From Acetobacteraceae bacterium (GTDB lineage: Bacteria; Pseudomonadota; Alphaproteobacteria; Acetobacterales; Acetobacteraceae): 64,000 nt of DNA. Location of the stretch: contig PLSD01000048.1 of NCBI GenBank assembly GCA_003164135.1, positions 1 to 64,000 on the forward strand, given 5' to 3'. Of the stretch, positions 23,509 through 33,139 are shown in pieces. A program made the translations under genes and the position numbers. The notes beneath the pieces are model-generated. The model saw only the letters and a list, made by a program, of their open reading frames with translations. It did not search any database and had not been told where the DNA came from. The first letter of the stretch is position 1, and every line of letters starts with the position of its first letter.

Positions 23509-24477
23509 ATGCCCTTGGACCTTACCCAGCTCTACCAGCGCGTCAGCCGCGTCATTCCCCCCGCCGAATGGGCGTTGTTCTCGCCCGACATCAAGGCCAT
23601 CAACCGCCTAAAACGTGAGCGCAACGCCGTAATCCTGGCGCACAACTACCAGACGCCGGAAATCTTCCATGGCGTCGCGGACATTGTCGGCGACAGCCTG
23701 TTGCTGGCACGCGAGGCGATGCGCGTGGACGCTGACGTGATCGTGCTGGCCGGCGTGCACTTCATGGCCGAGACCGCCAAACTGCTGAACCCCACCAAAA
23801 CGGTGCTGATCCCCGACACCCGCGCCGGCTGCTCCCTCGCCGACAGCATCACGGCCGAAGATATCAAGCTGCTGCGCCAGCGTTATCCCGGTGTGCCCGT
23901 GGTCGCCTACGTGAACACTTCCGCCGCGGTGAAAGCTGAATCCGACATCTGCTGCACCTCCGGCAACGCGAAGAAAGTCGTCGAAAGCCTGGGCGTGCCG
24001 GAAGTCATCATGCTGCCCGATGAATATCTGGCGCAGAATATCGCGGCACAGACCAACGTGAAAATCATCACCTGGGCCGGGCATTGCGAAGTCCACGAGC
24101 GCTTCAACGCGCAGGAAATCGCCGATCTGCGCGCCGCCCATCCCGGCATCACCGTGCTGGCACATCCCGAATGCCCGCCGGAAGTCGTCGCGGTCTCGGA
24201 CTTCGCAGGCTCCACCGCCGCCATGAGCGACTACGTGGCGCGTGAAAAACCTGCCCGCGTGGTGCTGATTACCGAATGTTCGATGAGCGACAACGTCGCT
24301 GTCGCCCACCCTGGCACCGAGTTCATCCGCCCCTGCAACCTTTGCCCGCACATGAAGCGCATCACGCTGCCCAACATCCGCGAATGCCTGGAGACCATGC
24401 AGACGCAAGTGGAAATAGAACCCGCACTGATGGAGCGCGCGCGGCGTAGTGTTGAACGCATGCTCGCCGTGCAATGA
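23509..24477 (+). CDS. nadA: Quinolinate synthase
   Basis: Condenses iminoaspartate with dihydroxyacetone phosphate to quinolinate using a [4Fe-4S] cluster. The three cluster cysteines lie in [20 protein letters not shown] and [14 protein letters not shown]. Other family blocks are [10 protein letters not shown] and HPECPPEV. The start at 23509 gives 322 aa; an in-frame ATG at 23479 falls inside the dyad and has no ribosome site. It overlaps nadB by 4 bp (ATGA). Confidence 0.97.
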   Translation: MPLDLTQLYQRVSRVIPPAEWALFSPDIKAINRLKRERNAVILAHNYQTPEIFHGVADIVGDSLLLAREAMRVDADVIVLAGVHFMAETAKLLNPTKTVLIPDTRAGCSLADSITAEDIKLLRQRYPGVPVVAYVNTSAAVKAESDICCTSGNAKKVVESLGVPEVIMLPDEYLAQNIAAQTNVKIITWAGHCEVHERFNAQEIADLRAAHPGITVLAHPECPPEVVAVSDFAGSTAAMSDYVAREKPARVVLITECSMSDNVAVAHPGTEFIRPCNLCPHMKRITLPNIRECLETMQTQVEIEPALMERARRSVERMLAVQ

Positions 24478-25940
24478 GCACGCCGCACGGCCAGACGGTG
24501 ATCATCGGCGCTGGCGCAGCTGGATTGATGACAGCGCTGTGCCTCGCGCCACGCCCGGTGGTGGTTCTCTGCGCGGGGGCTTTCGGCACCGAGACAGCCA
24601 GCGGCCTGGCACAAGGCGGCATCGCCGCCGCCGTCGGACCGGATGATGATTTTTCCCTCCACGCGCAGGACACCATCAACGCCGGAGCCGGCCTCTGCGA
24701 CGCCGAGGTGGTGCGGAAAATTATTGCCGCTGGCCCTTGGGTCATCGAATTCCTGAACCGCCACGGCGCGGATTTCGGGCGCAATACGGACGGCGCTTTG
24801 GCCTTGGGTCTCGAAGCCGCGCACTCGCGCCGCCGCATCATCCACGCCAAGGACGCCACCGGCGCCGAGGTCATGCGCGTACTCATAAATGCCGTGCGCG
24901 CGGCACCAACCATTACGGTCATCGAACACGCACAAGCCATCGGACTTGCCGTGCACGGCAACAGAATTTGCGGCGTACATGTCACAACGCCCACCGGCCC
25001 GTTCACCCTTGCCACGGATTGCGCGGTGATCGCCACCGGCGGTATCGGCGGCCTGTTCGCACACACCACCAACCCCCTGCGCGCCACCGGCACCGGCCTG
25101 GCTCTGGCGGCAAAAGCAGGAGCGGATCTCCGCGACATGGAATTCGTGCAGTTCCATCCAACCGCTTTGGCCTGCGGGCTAGACCCGATGCCGCTGGTTA
25201 GCGAAGCCGTCCGTGGCGAAGGCGCGGTATTCGTAGACCGCGCCGGCAATCCCTTCATGCAAGGCGCCGATCTTTCCGCACGCGACATCGTGGCGCGCGC
25301 AGTCTCTCAAAAATATGCCGAGGGCGACAGCGTTTTCCTCGATGCACGCGGCGTACAACCTGAAAAATTTCCCGGCATTTTCGCTGCCTGCCGCGCCCAT
25401 GGCATCAACCCCGCCACGCAGCCGATTCCCGTCCGTCCCGCCGCGCACTACCACATGGGCGGCATTGCGGTTAACGCCGATTGCGAGAGCAGTGTAACCG
25501 GCCTGTTTGCCTGCGGAGAGGCCGCGGCAACCGGGTTGCACGGTGCAAACCGTCTGGCCAGCAACTCGCTGCTGGAGGCGATGGTCACCGGCCGCATGGC
25601 GGCACAAGCCATAAGCGGACGAACAACACGCAACGGCAAAGCGCCCCCCACCTTGCCACAATCCTCTGCCATCTCCCCCGCTATTCGCGATATTTCTAGC
25701 CAATACCTGGGTATTTACCGCAACGCTCCAGGGCTTGAACTCGCCATGCAGCAGCTAGCCCCACTCGCCACCCGATCCAATCCAGCACTCGTAGCGCTAC
25801 TCATCGCCCAAGCCGCTTGGCGCCGCCAGGAGAGTCGCGGCGCCCACACCCGCACGGATTTCCCGCAAACCGACCCAGCCCAAGCCACATCATCCACCAT
25901 CAATCTTTCTGATCTCTCGAACATAGGACTGGCCGCATGA
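24474..25940 (+). CDS. nadB: L-aspartate oxidase
   Basis: FAD enzyme converting L-aspartate to iminoaspartate, the first step of de novo NAD synthesis, 488 aa. The N-terminal dinucleotide fold is [48 protein letters not shown] and the HYHMGGI...[27 protein letters not shown] block are diagnostic of the succinate dehydrogenase/aspartate oxidase group. It overlaps both nadA and nadC by 4 bp, so the three are translationally coupled. Confidence 0.97.
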   Translation: MSTPHGQTVIIGAGAAGLMTALCLAPRPVVVLCAGAFGTETASGLAQGGIAAAVGPDDDFSLHAQDTINAGAGLCDAEVVRKIIAAGPWVIEFLNRHGADFGRNTDGALALGLEAAHSRRRIIHAKDATGAEVMRVLINAVRAAPTITVIEHAQAIGLAVHGNRICGVHVTTPTGPFTLATDCAVIATGGIGGLFAHTTNPLRATGTGLALAAKAGADLRDMEFVQFHPTALACGLDPMPLVSEAVRGEGAVFVDRAGNPFMQGADLSARDIVARAVSQKYAEGDSVFLDARGVQPEKFPGIFAACRAHGINPATQPIPVRPAAHYHMGGIAVNADCESSVTGLFACGEAAATGLHGANRLASNSLLEAMVTGRMAAQAISGRTTRNGKAPPTLPQSSAISPAIRDISSQYLGIYRNAPGLELAMQQLAPLATRSNPALVALLIAQAAWRRQESRGAHTRTDFPQTDPAQATSSTINLSDLSNIGLAA

Positions 25941-26782
25941 TCCCGTATCTTCTTGTTGACCAAGCGGTGCGCGCCGGCTTGCTGGAAGACCTCGGCCGCG
26001 CCGGGGACATCACCACCGAAGCCGTCGTCCCGGCCGAACGCCACGCGGTCTGCACCCTCGTCGCCCGCGACCCCGGCGTGGTCGCAGGTCTGGATTTCGC
26101 CCGTGCCGCCTTTGCCATGGTCGACCCCGCGATTACCTTCACCGTCAAACTTCCAGACGCCTCGCGCGTTGCCCCCGGTGAAGTCATTGCCGAAATCTCC
26201 GGCTCCGCGCGTGGTATTTTAACCGGCGAGCGTGTCGCGCTTAATTTCCTCGGCCCGCTTTCCGGCATCGCCACCGCAACTCGCGGCATTGCCGATGCCA
26301 TCGCCCACACCAAAGCGCGCATCACCTGCACGCGCAAAACCACGCCCGGCCTGCGCTTTGCGCAAAAATACGCGGTTCGTTGCGGGGGCGGTGCCAATCA
26401 TCGTTTCGGCCTCGACGATGCCATTCTCATCAAGGACAACCACATCGCCCTGGCCGGCGGCATCATCCCCGCGCTGCGCACCGCCAAACAGGCAGCCGGG
26501 CATCTGGTAAAAATCGAAATCGAGGTTGATACACTGGACCAACTCGAAGCCGCCTTGCAGGAAGGCGTGGATGCCGTATTGCTGGACAATATGGACACCA
26601 CCCAACTCCGCCAGGCCGTGGCAATGATAAACGGCACCGCCATCGCCGAAGCCTCCGGCAGAATCACCCCGGCCACCGCCGCCAGCATCGCCGAAACCGG
26701 AGTTGATTTAATCTCCGCCGGCTGGCTCACTCATAGCGCGAAAGTACTCGACATCGGGCTCGATTTCGTGCGCGTGACGTAA
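25937..26782 (+). CDS. nadC: Nicotinate-nucleotide pyrophosphorylase (carboxylating)
   Basis: Converts quinolinate and PRPP to nicotinate mononucleotide, 281 aa. Visible landmarks are the EDLGRAGDITTEAVVP N-terminus, LNFLGPLSGIAT, TRKTTPGLR, KYAVRCGGGANHRFGLDDAILIKDNH, the KIEIEVDTLDQ strand and the VDAVLLDNM / EASGRI ends. It completes the nad set, and pabB begins 9 bp downstream. Confidence 0.97.
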   Translation: MIPYLLVDQAVRAGLLEDLGRAGDITTEAVVPAERHAVCTLVARDPGVVAGLDFARAAFAMVDPAITFTVKLPDASRVAPGEVIAEISGSARGILTGERVALNFLGPLSGIATATRGIADAIAHTKARITCTRKTTPGLRFAQKYAVRCGGGANHRFGLDDAILIKDNHIALAGGIIPALRTAKQAAGHLVKIEIEVDTLDQLEAALQEGVDAVLLDNMDTTQLRQAVAMINGTAIAEASGRITPATAASIAETGVDLISAGWLTHSAKVLDIGLDFVRVT

Positions 26783-26791
26783 CGCCCGCCC

Positions 26792-28102
26792 GTGATTCAG
26801 GAAATTGCCTGGCAGGAACCAAATGATTGCTTTGCTGCACTAGCGCATGAGCCGTATCTCGCGTTCCTGGACAGCGCAGCCACAGGCGACGCACGCAGCC
26901 GTTTCAGCTACATCTGCCTAGACCCCTTTAAAATCCTGCGGCCACAACAAGACGACGCACTTGACCTGCTAGCGCGCGAACTTGCCCAGCACGCCCCCAC
27001 GCCCGGCCCCCTTCCCTTCACCGGCGGCGCCGTCGGATTTTTCAGCTACGACCTCGGCCTTGGCCTGGAACCAGTTCCGTCCCGCCATGATAATCCATCC
27101 AATCTTCCTGACATATTCATCGGTTTTTACGACACACTCATCGGCTTCGATCATACCGCCCATCGCGCGTGGCTCATTATGGCCAGCCGCCCTGGTCAGG
27201 ATACTGCCACGCAAGCAACCAACTTGCTTGCCCGCCTAAACCACGCACCCAAGCCCGCGCCACTGCCAAAACTCCACTGGCAGGCGGACATGGACCAGAC
27301 TGAATACCAAACCCATGTGCAGCGCATCCTCGCCTACATCCGCGCCGGCGACATCTATCAGGCAAACTTTACCTTGCGCCACGTCGCCCCGCGCCCCGCA
27401 AATCTCAATCCCGCCGCTCTCTACCTGGCATTACGGCAAACCAGCCCGGCGCCCTTCGCCGCCTATCTGGACTGCGGCGAGGGCCTCGCCCTGCTCAGCG
27501 CCTCACCCGAACGGTTCATCAGCCTCTCACCCAACGGCGACATCGAAACCCGGCCGATCAAAGGCACCCGCCCCCGCCACACCAACTCCGTGCAGGACGC
27601 CGCCCTGGCCGCCGAACTTGCCCAAAGCCCCAAGGACCGCGCCGAAAATCTGATGATCGTCGACCTGCTGCGCCACGACATCGGCCGCGTCGCGCAAACC
27701 GGCAGCATCCGCGTCCCGGAACTGTTCCAGGTGGAAAGTTTCGCCTCCGTACATCACCTGGTCTCCTGCATCACCGGCAAACTACGGCCAGAACTTGGCC
27801 CCGTTGACCTGCTACGCGTCACCCTCCCCGGCGGCTCGGTCACCGGCGCACCAAAAATCCGCGCCATGCAAATCATCGACGAACTGGAGCCCTGCCGCCG
27901 CGGCCCCTACTGCGGCGCCATCGCCTGGATCGGCTTCGACGGCGCGATGGACAGTTCCATCATCATCCGGACGTTGATCGTAACCCCCACCCATGTTCTG
28001 ATGCAGTCAGGCGGCGGCATTGTTGCCGACAGCCAACCGGATGCGGAGTATGATGAAATGCGCCTGAAAGCCTCTCCCATGCTCGGCCTTGGCAATGGCT
28101 GA
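26792..28102 (+). CDS. pabB: Aminodeoxychorismate synthase, component I
   Basis: Chorismate-binding subunit for p-aminobenzoate (folate) synthesis, 436 aa. The TrpE/PabB catalytic region contains SASPERFISL, the PIKGTRPR motif (PIKGT is a PabB hallmark), DLLRHDIGRVAQTGSI, and SVTGAPKIRAMQIIDELEP. The start codon is GTG at 26792, with modest upstream purines. It is in line with nadC and overlaps pabC by 8 bp. No glutamine amidotransferase (pabA) gene is in the window. Confidence 0.93.
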   Translation: MIQEIAWQEPNDCFAALAHEPYLAFLDSAATGDARSRFSYICLDPFKILRPQQDDALDLLARELAQHAPTPGPLPFTGGAVGFFSYDLGLGLEPVPSRHDNPSNLPDIFIGFYDTLIGFDHTAHRAWLIMASRPGQDTATQATNLLARLNHAPKPAPLPKLHWQADMDQTEYQTHVQRILAYIRAGDIYQANFTLRHVAPRPANLNPAALYLALRQTSPAPFAAYLDCGEGLALLSASPERFISLSPNGDIETRPIKGTRPRHTNSVQDAALAAELAQSPKDRAENLMIVDLLRHDIGRVAQTGSIRVPELFQVESFASVHHLVSCITGKLRPELGPVDLLRVTLPGGSVTGAPKIRAMQIIDELEPCRRGPYCGAIAWIGFDGAMDSSIIIRTLIVTPTHVLMQSGGGIVADSQPDAEYDEMRLKASPMLGLGNG

Positions 28103-28913
28103 CCAGTCTGTCTGGCTGAATGGCTTTTTACGGCCCTCCGGCCACGCCGCCATCAATCCCGCCGATCGCGGCTTCACCCTCGGCGACGGCCTGTTCGAGA
28201 CCCTACGCATCGCCGACGGCACACCCCGGCATTTGGCACTGCATTTGGCCCGCTTGTGCCACGGTGCGGCCGAACTCGGCATCGCGGTGCCGTTGGACAA
28301 TGCGCAGTTCCAAACCGCCATCAGCACACTAATCACCGCCAATTCCCTGCCAGAAGCGGTATTGCGTATCACCCTGACACGCGGCACCGGGCCGCGCGGC
28401 TTGCTGCCTCCCGCCGACGCCAGCCCAACGCTGCTCATCACCACCGCCCCGTTCACTTCACCCGCGCCAGAAATTACCGCCGTCATCTGCCAAACCACCC
28501 GGCGCAACGAATTTTCCCCGCTCTCACGCATCAAATCGCTGAACTATCTCGACAGCATCATCGCCCGGCAGGAAGCCGCCACACGCGGCGCCGAGGATGC
28601 AATCTTGCTGAACAGCAAAGGCCATGTCACCGAAGCCAGCGCCGCCAATCTGTTCATCTTAAAAAACGGAAACTGGCTAACACCACCCGTGGAAGACGGC
28701 GCGCTGCCCGGCATCCTCCGGGGCCGCCTGCTCGCCCGCAACCTGGTGCGCGAGGCACAACTCACGCCCATGGACCTCTTCACCGCCAGTTGTTTCTGCC
28801 TTGGCAACACGCTGTCACTACGAACCGTTACAGCGCTCGACGGCAACAAACTCCCAACCGATCCGCCGGCAACTGAAATCCTGCGCACCGTCCTGGAATC
28901 GCCAAAAACCTAG
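28095..28913 (+). CDS. pabC: Aminodeoxychorismate lyase / class IV aminotransferase
   Basis: PLP enzyme of fold type IV, 272 aa, releasing pyruvate from aminodeoxychorismate to yield p-aminobenzoate. The motifs are NPADRGFTLGDGLFET, the catalytic lysine in IKSLNYLDSIIARQEA, and EASAANLFILKNG. The ATG at 28095 lies inside the end of pabB. D-amino acid or branched-chain aminotransferase activity cannot be excluded from sequence, but pabB context favours PabC. It ends overlapping the convergent tetR gene by 4 bp. Confidence 0.9.
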   Translation: MADQSVWLNGFLRPSGHAAINPADRGFTLGDGLFETLRIADGTPRHLALHLARLCHGAAELGIAVPLDNAQFQTAISTLITANSLPEAVLRITLTRGTGPRGLLPPADASPTLLITTAPFTSPAPEITAVICQTTRRNEFSPLSRIKSLNYLDSIIARQEAATRGAEDAILLNSKGHVTEASAANLFILKNGNWLTPPVEDGALPGILRGRLLARNLVREAQLTPMDLFTASCFCLGNTLSLRTVTALDGNKLPTDPPATEILRTVLESPKT

Positions 28914-29614
28914 GCAACCACCAATTCAGGCTGAATGAAATTAGTAATTTCATCAGCCATTTCCCGCAACACGGAAATATCGTCCGCCGGCTTGCCTGCG
29001 AAATTGGGCAGGAATTTCTGGAAGCGCGCGACCTGAAAATAACCGAGTAACATCGACATCACCATGGTGGGAATCACCGTATTGCCCTTGCCGAACCGGG
29101 TCGAGGCCAGGATATCGTCGATATAATCGTAAAGCCCGACCATGATCTTTTCCGCCAGGTCTTTCTTGAAGGCATCGTCGGTATTCAACAACTCGCGCTG
29201 GAGAAGCTGAAAAAAAACCGGATCGCTGGCAACCGCCTGCAACTGATTGAACACCAAAGCATGGATACGCACCCTGGGCGGCGCATCCTTGGGGGGCAGG
29301 GAATCTATCGCCGCCACTCGCTTGCCATAGTAGCCCAGCATCGCCTCCCGGTAGAGGCCGTTCTTACTCTTAAAAAAATGGTAGATGGTCGGGCTTTGCA
29401 CATTCGCGCGCTTAGCGATATCGCGGATCACGACCTCCTCGTAAGGTTTTTCCGCGAACATGCCGATGGCCGCGTTCAAAATATCCCCACGCGAATTGCC
29501 GCTGGATGATCCATGATTGTCAGCGGGTAATTTTCGCGTCACTGTTTTGCCTGCTCCGGATGCATTCGCCGCCATCGGGGTAACCTTAAAAGCCCTTTTC
29601 GACTTGCCAAACAC
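28910..29614 (-). CDS. TetR-family transcriptional regulator
   Basis: A 234-aa TetR protein with HTH VVIRDIAKRANVQSPTIYHFFKSKNGLY after a basic, flexible N-terminal extension. The C-terminal domain includes PRVRIHALVFNQLQAVASDPVFFQLLQREL, typical of the TetR_C domains next to fatty-acid or hydrocarbon genes. The start may be internal (MAANASGAG at 29575). It is located at the edge of the second catabolic locus and convergent with pabC. A dyad-containing AT-rich promoter lies upstream (29664-29700). Confidence 0.85.
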   Translation of the reverse strand: MFGKSKRAFKVTPMAANASGAGKTVTRKLPADNHGSSSGNSRGDILNAAIGMFAEKPYEEVVIRDIAKRANVQSPTIYHFFKSKNGLYREAMLGYYGKRVAAIDSLPPKDAPPRVRIHALVFNQLQAVASDPVFFQLLQRELLNTDDAFKKDLAEKIMVGLYDYIDDILASTRFGKGNTVIPTMVMSMLLGYFQVARFQKFLPNFAGKPADDISVLREMADEITNFIQPELVVA

Positions 29615-30074
29615 CCCGGCGTAAGCTTCCCGCTCCTAGCACGGACTGGGGCGTAAACAAAGTTATAATATAACGACGTTACACAACGCCGTCGTAACTT
29701 GCTCCTTGCACGTAATCCCGTGAATACAATGCTTTACAGAAAGACGCCCTGGGGACCAGCGCCGCCGCGCTGCTTTGCCTGGCTTAGCGCAGGCATAGCC
29801 CGGCGCGCCGATGTGGTTGCAGCCCGCGGCCGGCATAGCGCCAGGGTCATGCCGCTTTCGGTGCCGGAGCAATTCCGCGCCGCACCTTGTCAGCCCCCGC
29901 CCGGCGTACCCGGCATCCGTCCGCTGCTGGTGGTTACCACGCGGAACAACCGTCCAGCTTACCTGCGCGAGAACGGCGACCTCGCCACACCCAAACCTTA
30001 AACAGCACGGCACCGTGCCGCAAACACAGCTCCGGGCTGAACCGCTTTCACGATTCAGCCCGGATAAACAGGCA
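29615..30074. promoter_or_regulatory. Gap with candidate operator upstream of tetR; no gene supported
   Basis: About 460 bp. The left part carries TATAAT (29664-29669) beside a dyad-rich block (29671-29698; arms such as ACGACG/CGTCGT and GTTAC/GTAAC), a candidate TetR operator. The middle is GC-rich with overlapping open frames on both strands and no protein-family features. The right end has hairpins, including the terminator-like stem at 30031-30064. Confidence 0.45.
30031..30064 (-). terminator. Hairpin after the BKACE gene, probable operon terminator
   Basis: Arms TCCGGGCTGAA and TTCAGCCCGGA pair perfectly over 11 bp around a 12-base loop, 11 bp beyond the BKACE stop. The following minus-strand sequence is only weakly T-rich (GCTGTGTTTG). 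Position supports termination of the operon that begins at 39869. Confidence 0.6.
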
Positions 30075-31007
30075 TCAGAACCCTACGGCGTCGCCGCCCT
30101 TCAACTGCAAAATCTCGCGCGCTTCGTCCGGCGTCGCAACATCCAGCCCCAGGCCTTCAATAATCTTGCGCACCTGCGTCACCTGCGAGGCATTGGTCGG
30201 CGCTAGCGCGCCCTTGCCCAGCCACAGCGAATCCTCAAGCCCGACGCGCACATTCCCACCCATTGCCGCGGCCATCGCCGCAACCGGCATCTGCGCGCGC
30301 CCGGCGGCAAGCACGGACCAGCGGTAATTATCCCCAAACAGCCGGTCGGCGGTGCGCTTCATATGCATCACGTCATCCGGATGGTTGCCGATGCCGCCAA
30401 GCAGGCCAAAGCACGTCTGAATAAACAACGGCGCCTTCACCAAGCCCTCGGTCCAGAAGTAGTGCAGGTTGTACAAATGACTGGTGTCGTAGCACTCGAA
30501 CTCATAGCGCGTGCCTGTGCTGTTCAGCGTATTCAGCGCGTAAGCAATGTCCTTAAAACTGTTGCGGAACACGAGGTCTTTCGAGTTCTCCAGCATCTGC
30601 GGTTCCCACTCGTGCTTAAAATCCTTAAAGCGCTTGAGCATCGGGAACAGGCCAAAATTCATCGAACCCATGTTCAGGCTGGCAACTTCAGGCTTCCACA
30701 CCTGGGCAGGGCGCACACGCTCCTCAACCGACATATAAGGGGAGCCGCCCGTGGTGAGGTTCACCACAACATTGGAGGATTGCTTGATGACGCGCAAAAA
30801 CGGCTCGAAAGCCTCCGGCGACTGGTCCGGCCGGCCATCAACCGGGTTGCGCGCGTGCAAATGCACAATCGCCGCGCCAGCTTCGGCGGCACCCAGGGCC
30901 GATTCAGCAATCTCCTGCGCCGTCACCGGCAGATAGGGCGACATCGAGGGCGTATGGATCGAGCCGGTAATGGCGCAGCTGATAATAACCTTGTTGGACA
31001 CGGCCAT
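30075..31007 (-). CDS. BKACE-family beta-keto acid cleavage enzyme
   Basis: Member of the DUF849/BKACE family (310 aa), whose known members condense a beta-keto acid with acetyl-CoA to give acetoacetate and a new acyl-CoA. The zinc-ligand motif HLHARNP and the ITGSIHTPSMSPYLP start are clear. FECYDTSHLYNL and GNVRVGLEDSLWL (catalytic/substrate loop) follow. It is the last gene of the DUF1302-to-BKACE operon, 23 bp after the CoA-transferase-like gene. In this locus it may process a beta-keto product of ring degradation; the substrate is unknown. Confidence 0.87.
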   Translation of the reverse strand: MAVSNKVIISCAITGSIHTPSMSPYLPVTAQEIAESALGAAEAGAAIVHLHARNPVDGRPDQSPEAFEPFLRVIKQSSNVVVNLTTGGSPYMSVEERVRPAQVWKPEVASLNMGSMNFGLFPMLKRFKDFKHEWEPQMLENSKDLVFRNSFKDIAYALNTLNSTGTRYEFECYDTSHLYNLHYFWTEGLVKAPLFIQTCFGLLGGIGNHPDDVMHMKRTADRLFGDNYRWSVLAAGRAQMPVAAMAAAMGGNVRVGLEDSLWLGKGALAPTNASQVTQVRKIIEGLGLDVATPDEAREILQLKGGDAVGF

Positions 31008-31030
31008 GGCTTATTAACTCCCTGAAAAAT

Positions 31031-32311
31031 CTAGAAGGTCTTATAAACCGCCTGCCAGCCAGCCGCCAGAGCCTCCCGGTGGCTAGGTGGCGCCACCTTA
31101 ATGAGTGCTGCCGCACGCTGCGCATGACTCAGGCCGCGCAAATCCGCGGCGCCATGTTCGGTCACAATAACATCCACATCCTGCCGCCCGAGCGAGACCG
31201 GCCCAGGCCCCTGCCCCGGCACCACAATCCGGCTAATTTTGCCACCATCCGCCCCAGCCGGCAGCGCAATAATGCGCACACCTCCGGCCGCCTTGGCACC
31301 ACGGGCAAAATCACCTGCCCCGCCAGGGCCGGACATCAACCCGCGCGGCGTCAGCTCGGCGTAAACCTGCCCATACAAATCCACCGCGATGGCCGAATTA
31401 ATGGTGCGCAACAAAGGAATCTGCGCCAGCACGGTCATCGAATGCGTATAGGAAACCGGCCGGAAACTAAACATTGGCGCCGAAATAGCACGATAAAGCC
31501 GCGGCGAGCCAATCGCCACACCCGCGGTAATCGCAGCCCCTTCCGCCAACGCCCCCGCCCCAACCAGGTCGAGCACCGCATCGCCGACCAGCCCGGAATG
31601 AATTTTCAACCCCCGGTGTCCGGTCAGCGCCCGCAGCACCGCGCCGGGAATTTTACCTAAACCTGTCTGAATGGTCGCATGGTCGGGAATAAACCCCGCC
31701 ACATGCCCGCCAATCGCCGAAGCCAGCGCGTCGCCGGCCTCCTCCTCCATGCCCAGCAGCGGCACATCTTTCTCGATAACGCCGCTCAGCTCGGCAAACG
31801 GTATCCCCGCCTGCCCATAGGTGTGCGGCATGCTCGGGTTGATATGCGCGATCCGCACCGGAATCTGCGGCCACAGCTCCGCCAGAAAATCCACCACCGG
31901 ACCAAAACTGCAAATCCCGTTGCGGTCCGGCGGGGAGACCATGAAAACCGCGGCAGAGATTTTCGCATTCCGCAAATGCGCCAAAATATCCGCATAGCAG
32001 AGCGGCAGAAAATCCACCGCCGCCCCAGCCCGCTTCAACTCCGGCGTCATAAAAAACGTCTCAACCCGGCACTCCGGGTTCGCCAGCCAGTTCGTGCGGT
32101 TGAGCCCGGCGACGAAAACCCCGCTAAACCGCATCGCCCCGGCAGCCGCACCCAGTTCCGTCACGGCATCGGCCAGCAGTACGGATTCCCCCGAACACCC
32201 CTGCACCAGCGTCAACCCGCCAGGAGGCAGCACCGACGCCAGGTTGCTGGGCGTAATGCGCATCGGCGTCACGGCAGCAGCGTGGCTGGCACGGGAGGAA
32301 TCCTTGAGCAC
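31031..32311 (-). CDS. Acetyl-CoA hydrolase/transferase family protein
   Basis: A 426-aa protein of the 4-hydroxybutyrate CoA-transferase/Cat1 family. Two-domain landmarks include TIQTGLGKIPGAV, the C-terminal GPGGAGDFARGA, and TEHGAADLRGLSHAQRAAAL. At the place where family members carry the catalytic glutamate (I-H-[ST]-E-M-type motif) this protein reads KIHSGLVGDAVLD, with glycine in the glutamate position. A standard acyl-glutamyl mechanism is therefore doubtful. The start is GTG at 32311, with TGAGG (the previous gene's stop) as ribosome site. Pairing with BKACE suggests handling of acetoacetate or the acyl product. Confidence 0.75.
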   Translation of the reverse strand: MLKDSSRASHAAAVTPMRITPSNLASVLPPGGLTLVQGCSGESVLLADAVTELGAAAGAMRFSGVFVAGLNRTNWLANPECRVETFFMTPELKRAGAAVDFLPLCYADILAHLRNAKISAAVFMVSPPDRNGICSFGPVVDFLAELWPQIPVRIAHINPSMPHTYGQAGIPFAELSGVIEKDVPLLGMEEEAGDALASAIGGHVAGFIPDHATIQTGLGKIPGAVLRALTGHRGLKIHSGLVGDAVLDLVGAGALAEGAAITAGVAIGSPRLYRAISAPMFSFRPVSYTHSMTVLAQIPLLRTINSAIAVDLYGQVYAELTPRGLMSGPGGAGDFARGAKAAGGVRIIALPAGADGGKISRIVVPGQGPGPVSLGRQDVDVIVTEHGAADLRGLSHAQRAAALIKVAPPSHREALAAGWQAVYKTF

Positions 32312-32317
32312 AAAGCC

Positions 32318-33076
32318 TCAGATCATATTCATACCGCCGGAGACCGAGAAGGCCTGGCCGGTGATGAAGCTGGCGTCGTCAGAAGCCAGGAACGCCACGA
32401 TACCGGCGTAATCCTCCGGCTCGCCCATGCGCTTCAGCGGAATGCCGCGCACCATGGCATCTTTCCACTTCACCGCATTTTCACCTTCGCCCAGCACGGA
32501 GGCCATCATGGGCGTGTTCGTCGGGCCGGGGCAAACGGTGTTCAGCAGCACGTTCTTGCGGGCCAGCTCACGGGCGATGGATTTGGTGAACGAGATCATG
32601 CCGCCCTTGCAAGCCGAATACACAGCCTCATCGCTGGTCCCAACACGCGCGGCGTCGGACGCGATGTTAACAATGCGGCCGCCGCCATTGGCGACCATGC
32701 GCGGCAGCACGGCGTGGTGCGTGTTCAGCGGCCCGTACAGGTTGATGCGGATAATCTTGTCCCACAGCGCCTGATCGGTCTTCAGGAACGGCATCGGCTT
32801 GTCCCAGCCGGCGTTGTTCACCAGCAGCCAGATCGGCCCCAGGTCTTCTTCAACCTGCGCCACGGCGGACTGCACCACGGCATAGTCGCCCACATCCACT
32901 GCATAGGTCTTGATGGTCGCCTCAGGCGCCAGCTTGGCGGTTTCCTCGCCAGCCGCCGGATTGAGGTCGAAAACCGCAACCTTGAAACCCTCTTGCGCCA
33001 AACGCAGCGTCAAAGCCCGCCCGATACCTTGGCCGCCGCCGGTGACGATTGCCACTTTGTCCTTAAGTCCGCGCAC
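32318..33076 (-). CDS. BadH-like 2-hydroxycyclohexanecarboxyl-CoA dehydrogenase (SDR)
   Basis: Classical SDR of 252 aa: TGGGQGIG, aspartate after beta-2 (VFDLNPA; NAD preference), NNAGWDKPMPF, catalytic Ser and Tyr-x3-Lys in NIASDAARVGTSDEAVYSACKGG. It ends with GQAFSVSGGMNMI. NNAGWDKPMPF and the SSDEAVYSACK-like block are characteristic of BadH, which oxidises the ring hydroxyl before BadI cleavage. A BadI-like enzyme is indeed encoded at 43077. It follows the MMPL transporter in a single operon. Family assignment is by recalled motif similarity, so moderate certainty. Confidence 0.78.
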   Translation of the reverse strand: MRGLKDKVAIVTGGGQGIGRALTLRLAQEGFKVAVFDLNPAAGEETAKLAPEATIKTYAVDVGDYAVVQSAVAQVEEDLGPIWLLVNNAGWDKPMPFLKTDQALWDKIIRINLYGPLNTHHAVLPRMVANGGGRIVNIASDAARVGTSDEAVYSACKGGMISFTKSIARELARKNVLLNTVCPGPTNTPMMASVLGEGENAVKWKDAMVRGIPLKRMGEPEDYAGIVAFLASDDASFITGQAFSVSGGMNMI

Positions 33077-33139
33077 TGTAACTCTCCTTGAATGAATGGC
33101 GTGATAGGTATGGCCGCGCCGGCACGCCGGCGCAGCGGC

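Noticed and set aside
29663-30013. Two overlapping frames of 100 and 116 codons on opposite strands
   Set aside because: Low-complexity Pro/Arg/Cys-rich translations, no ribosome sites, no family resemblance; treated as non-coding.
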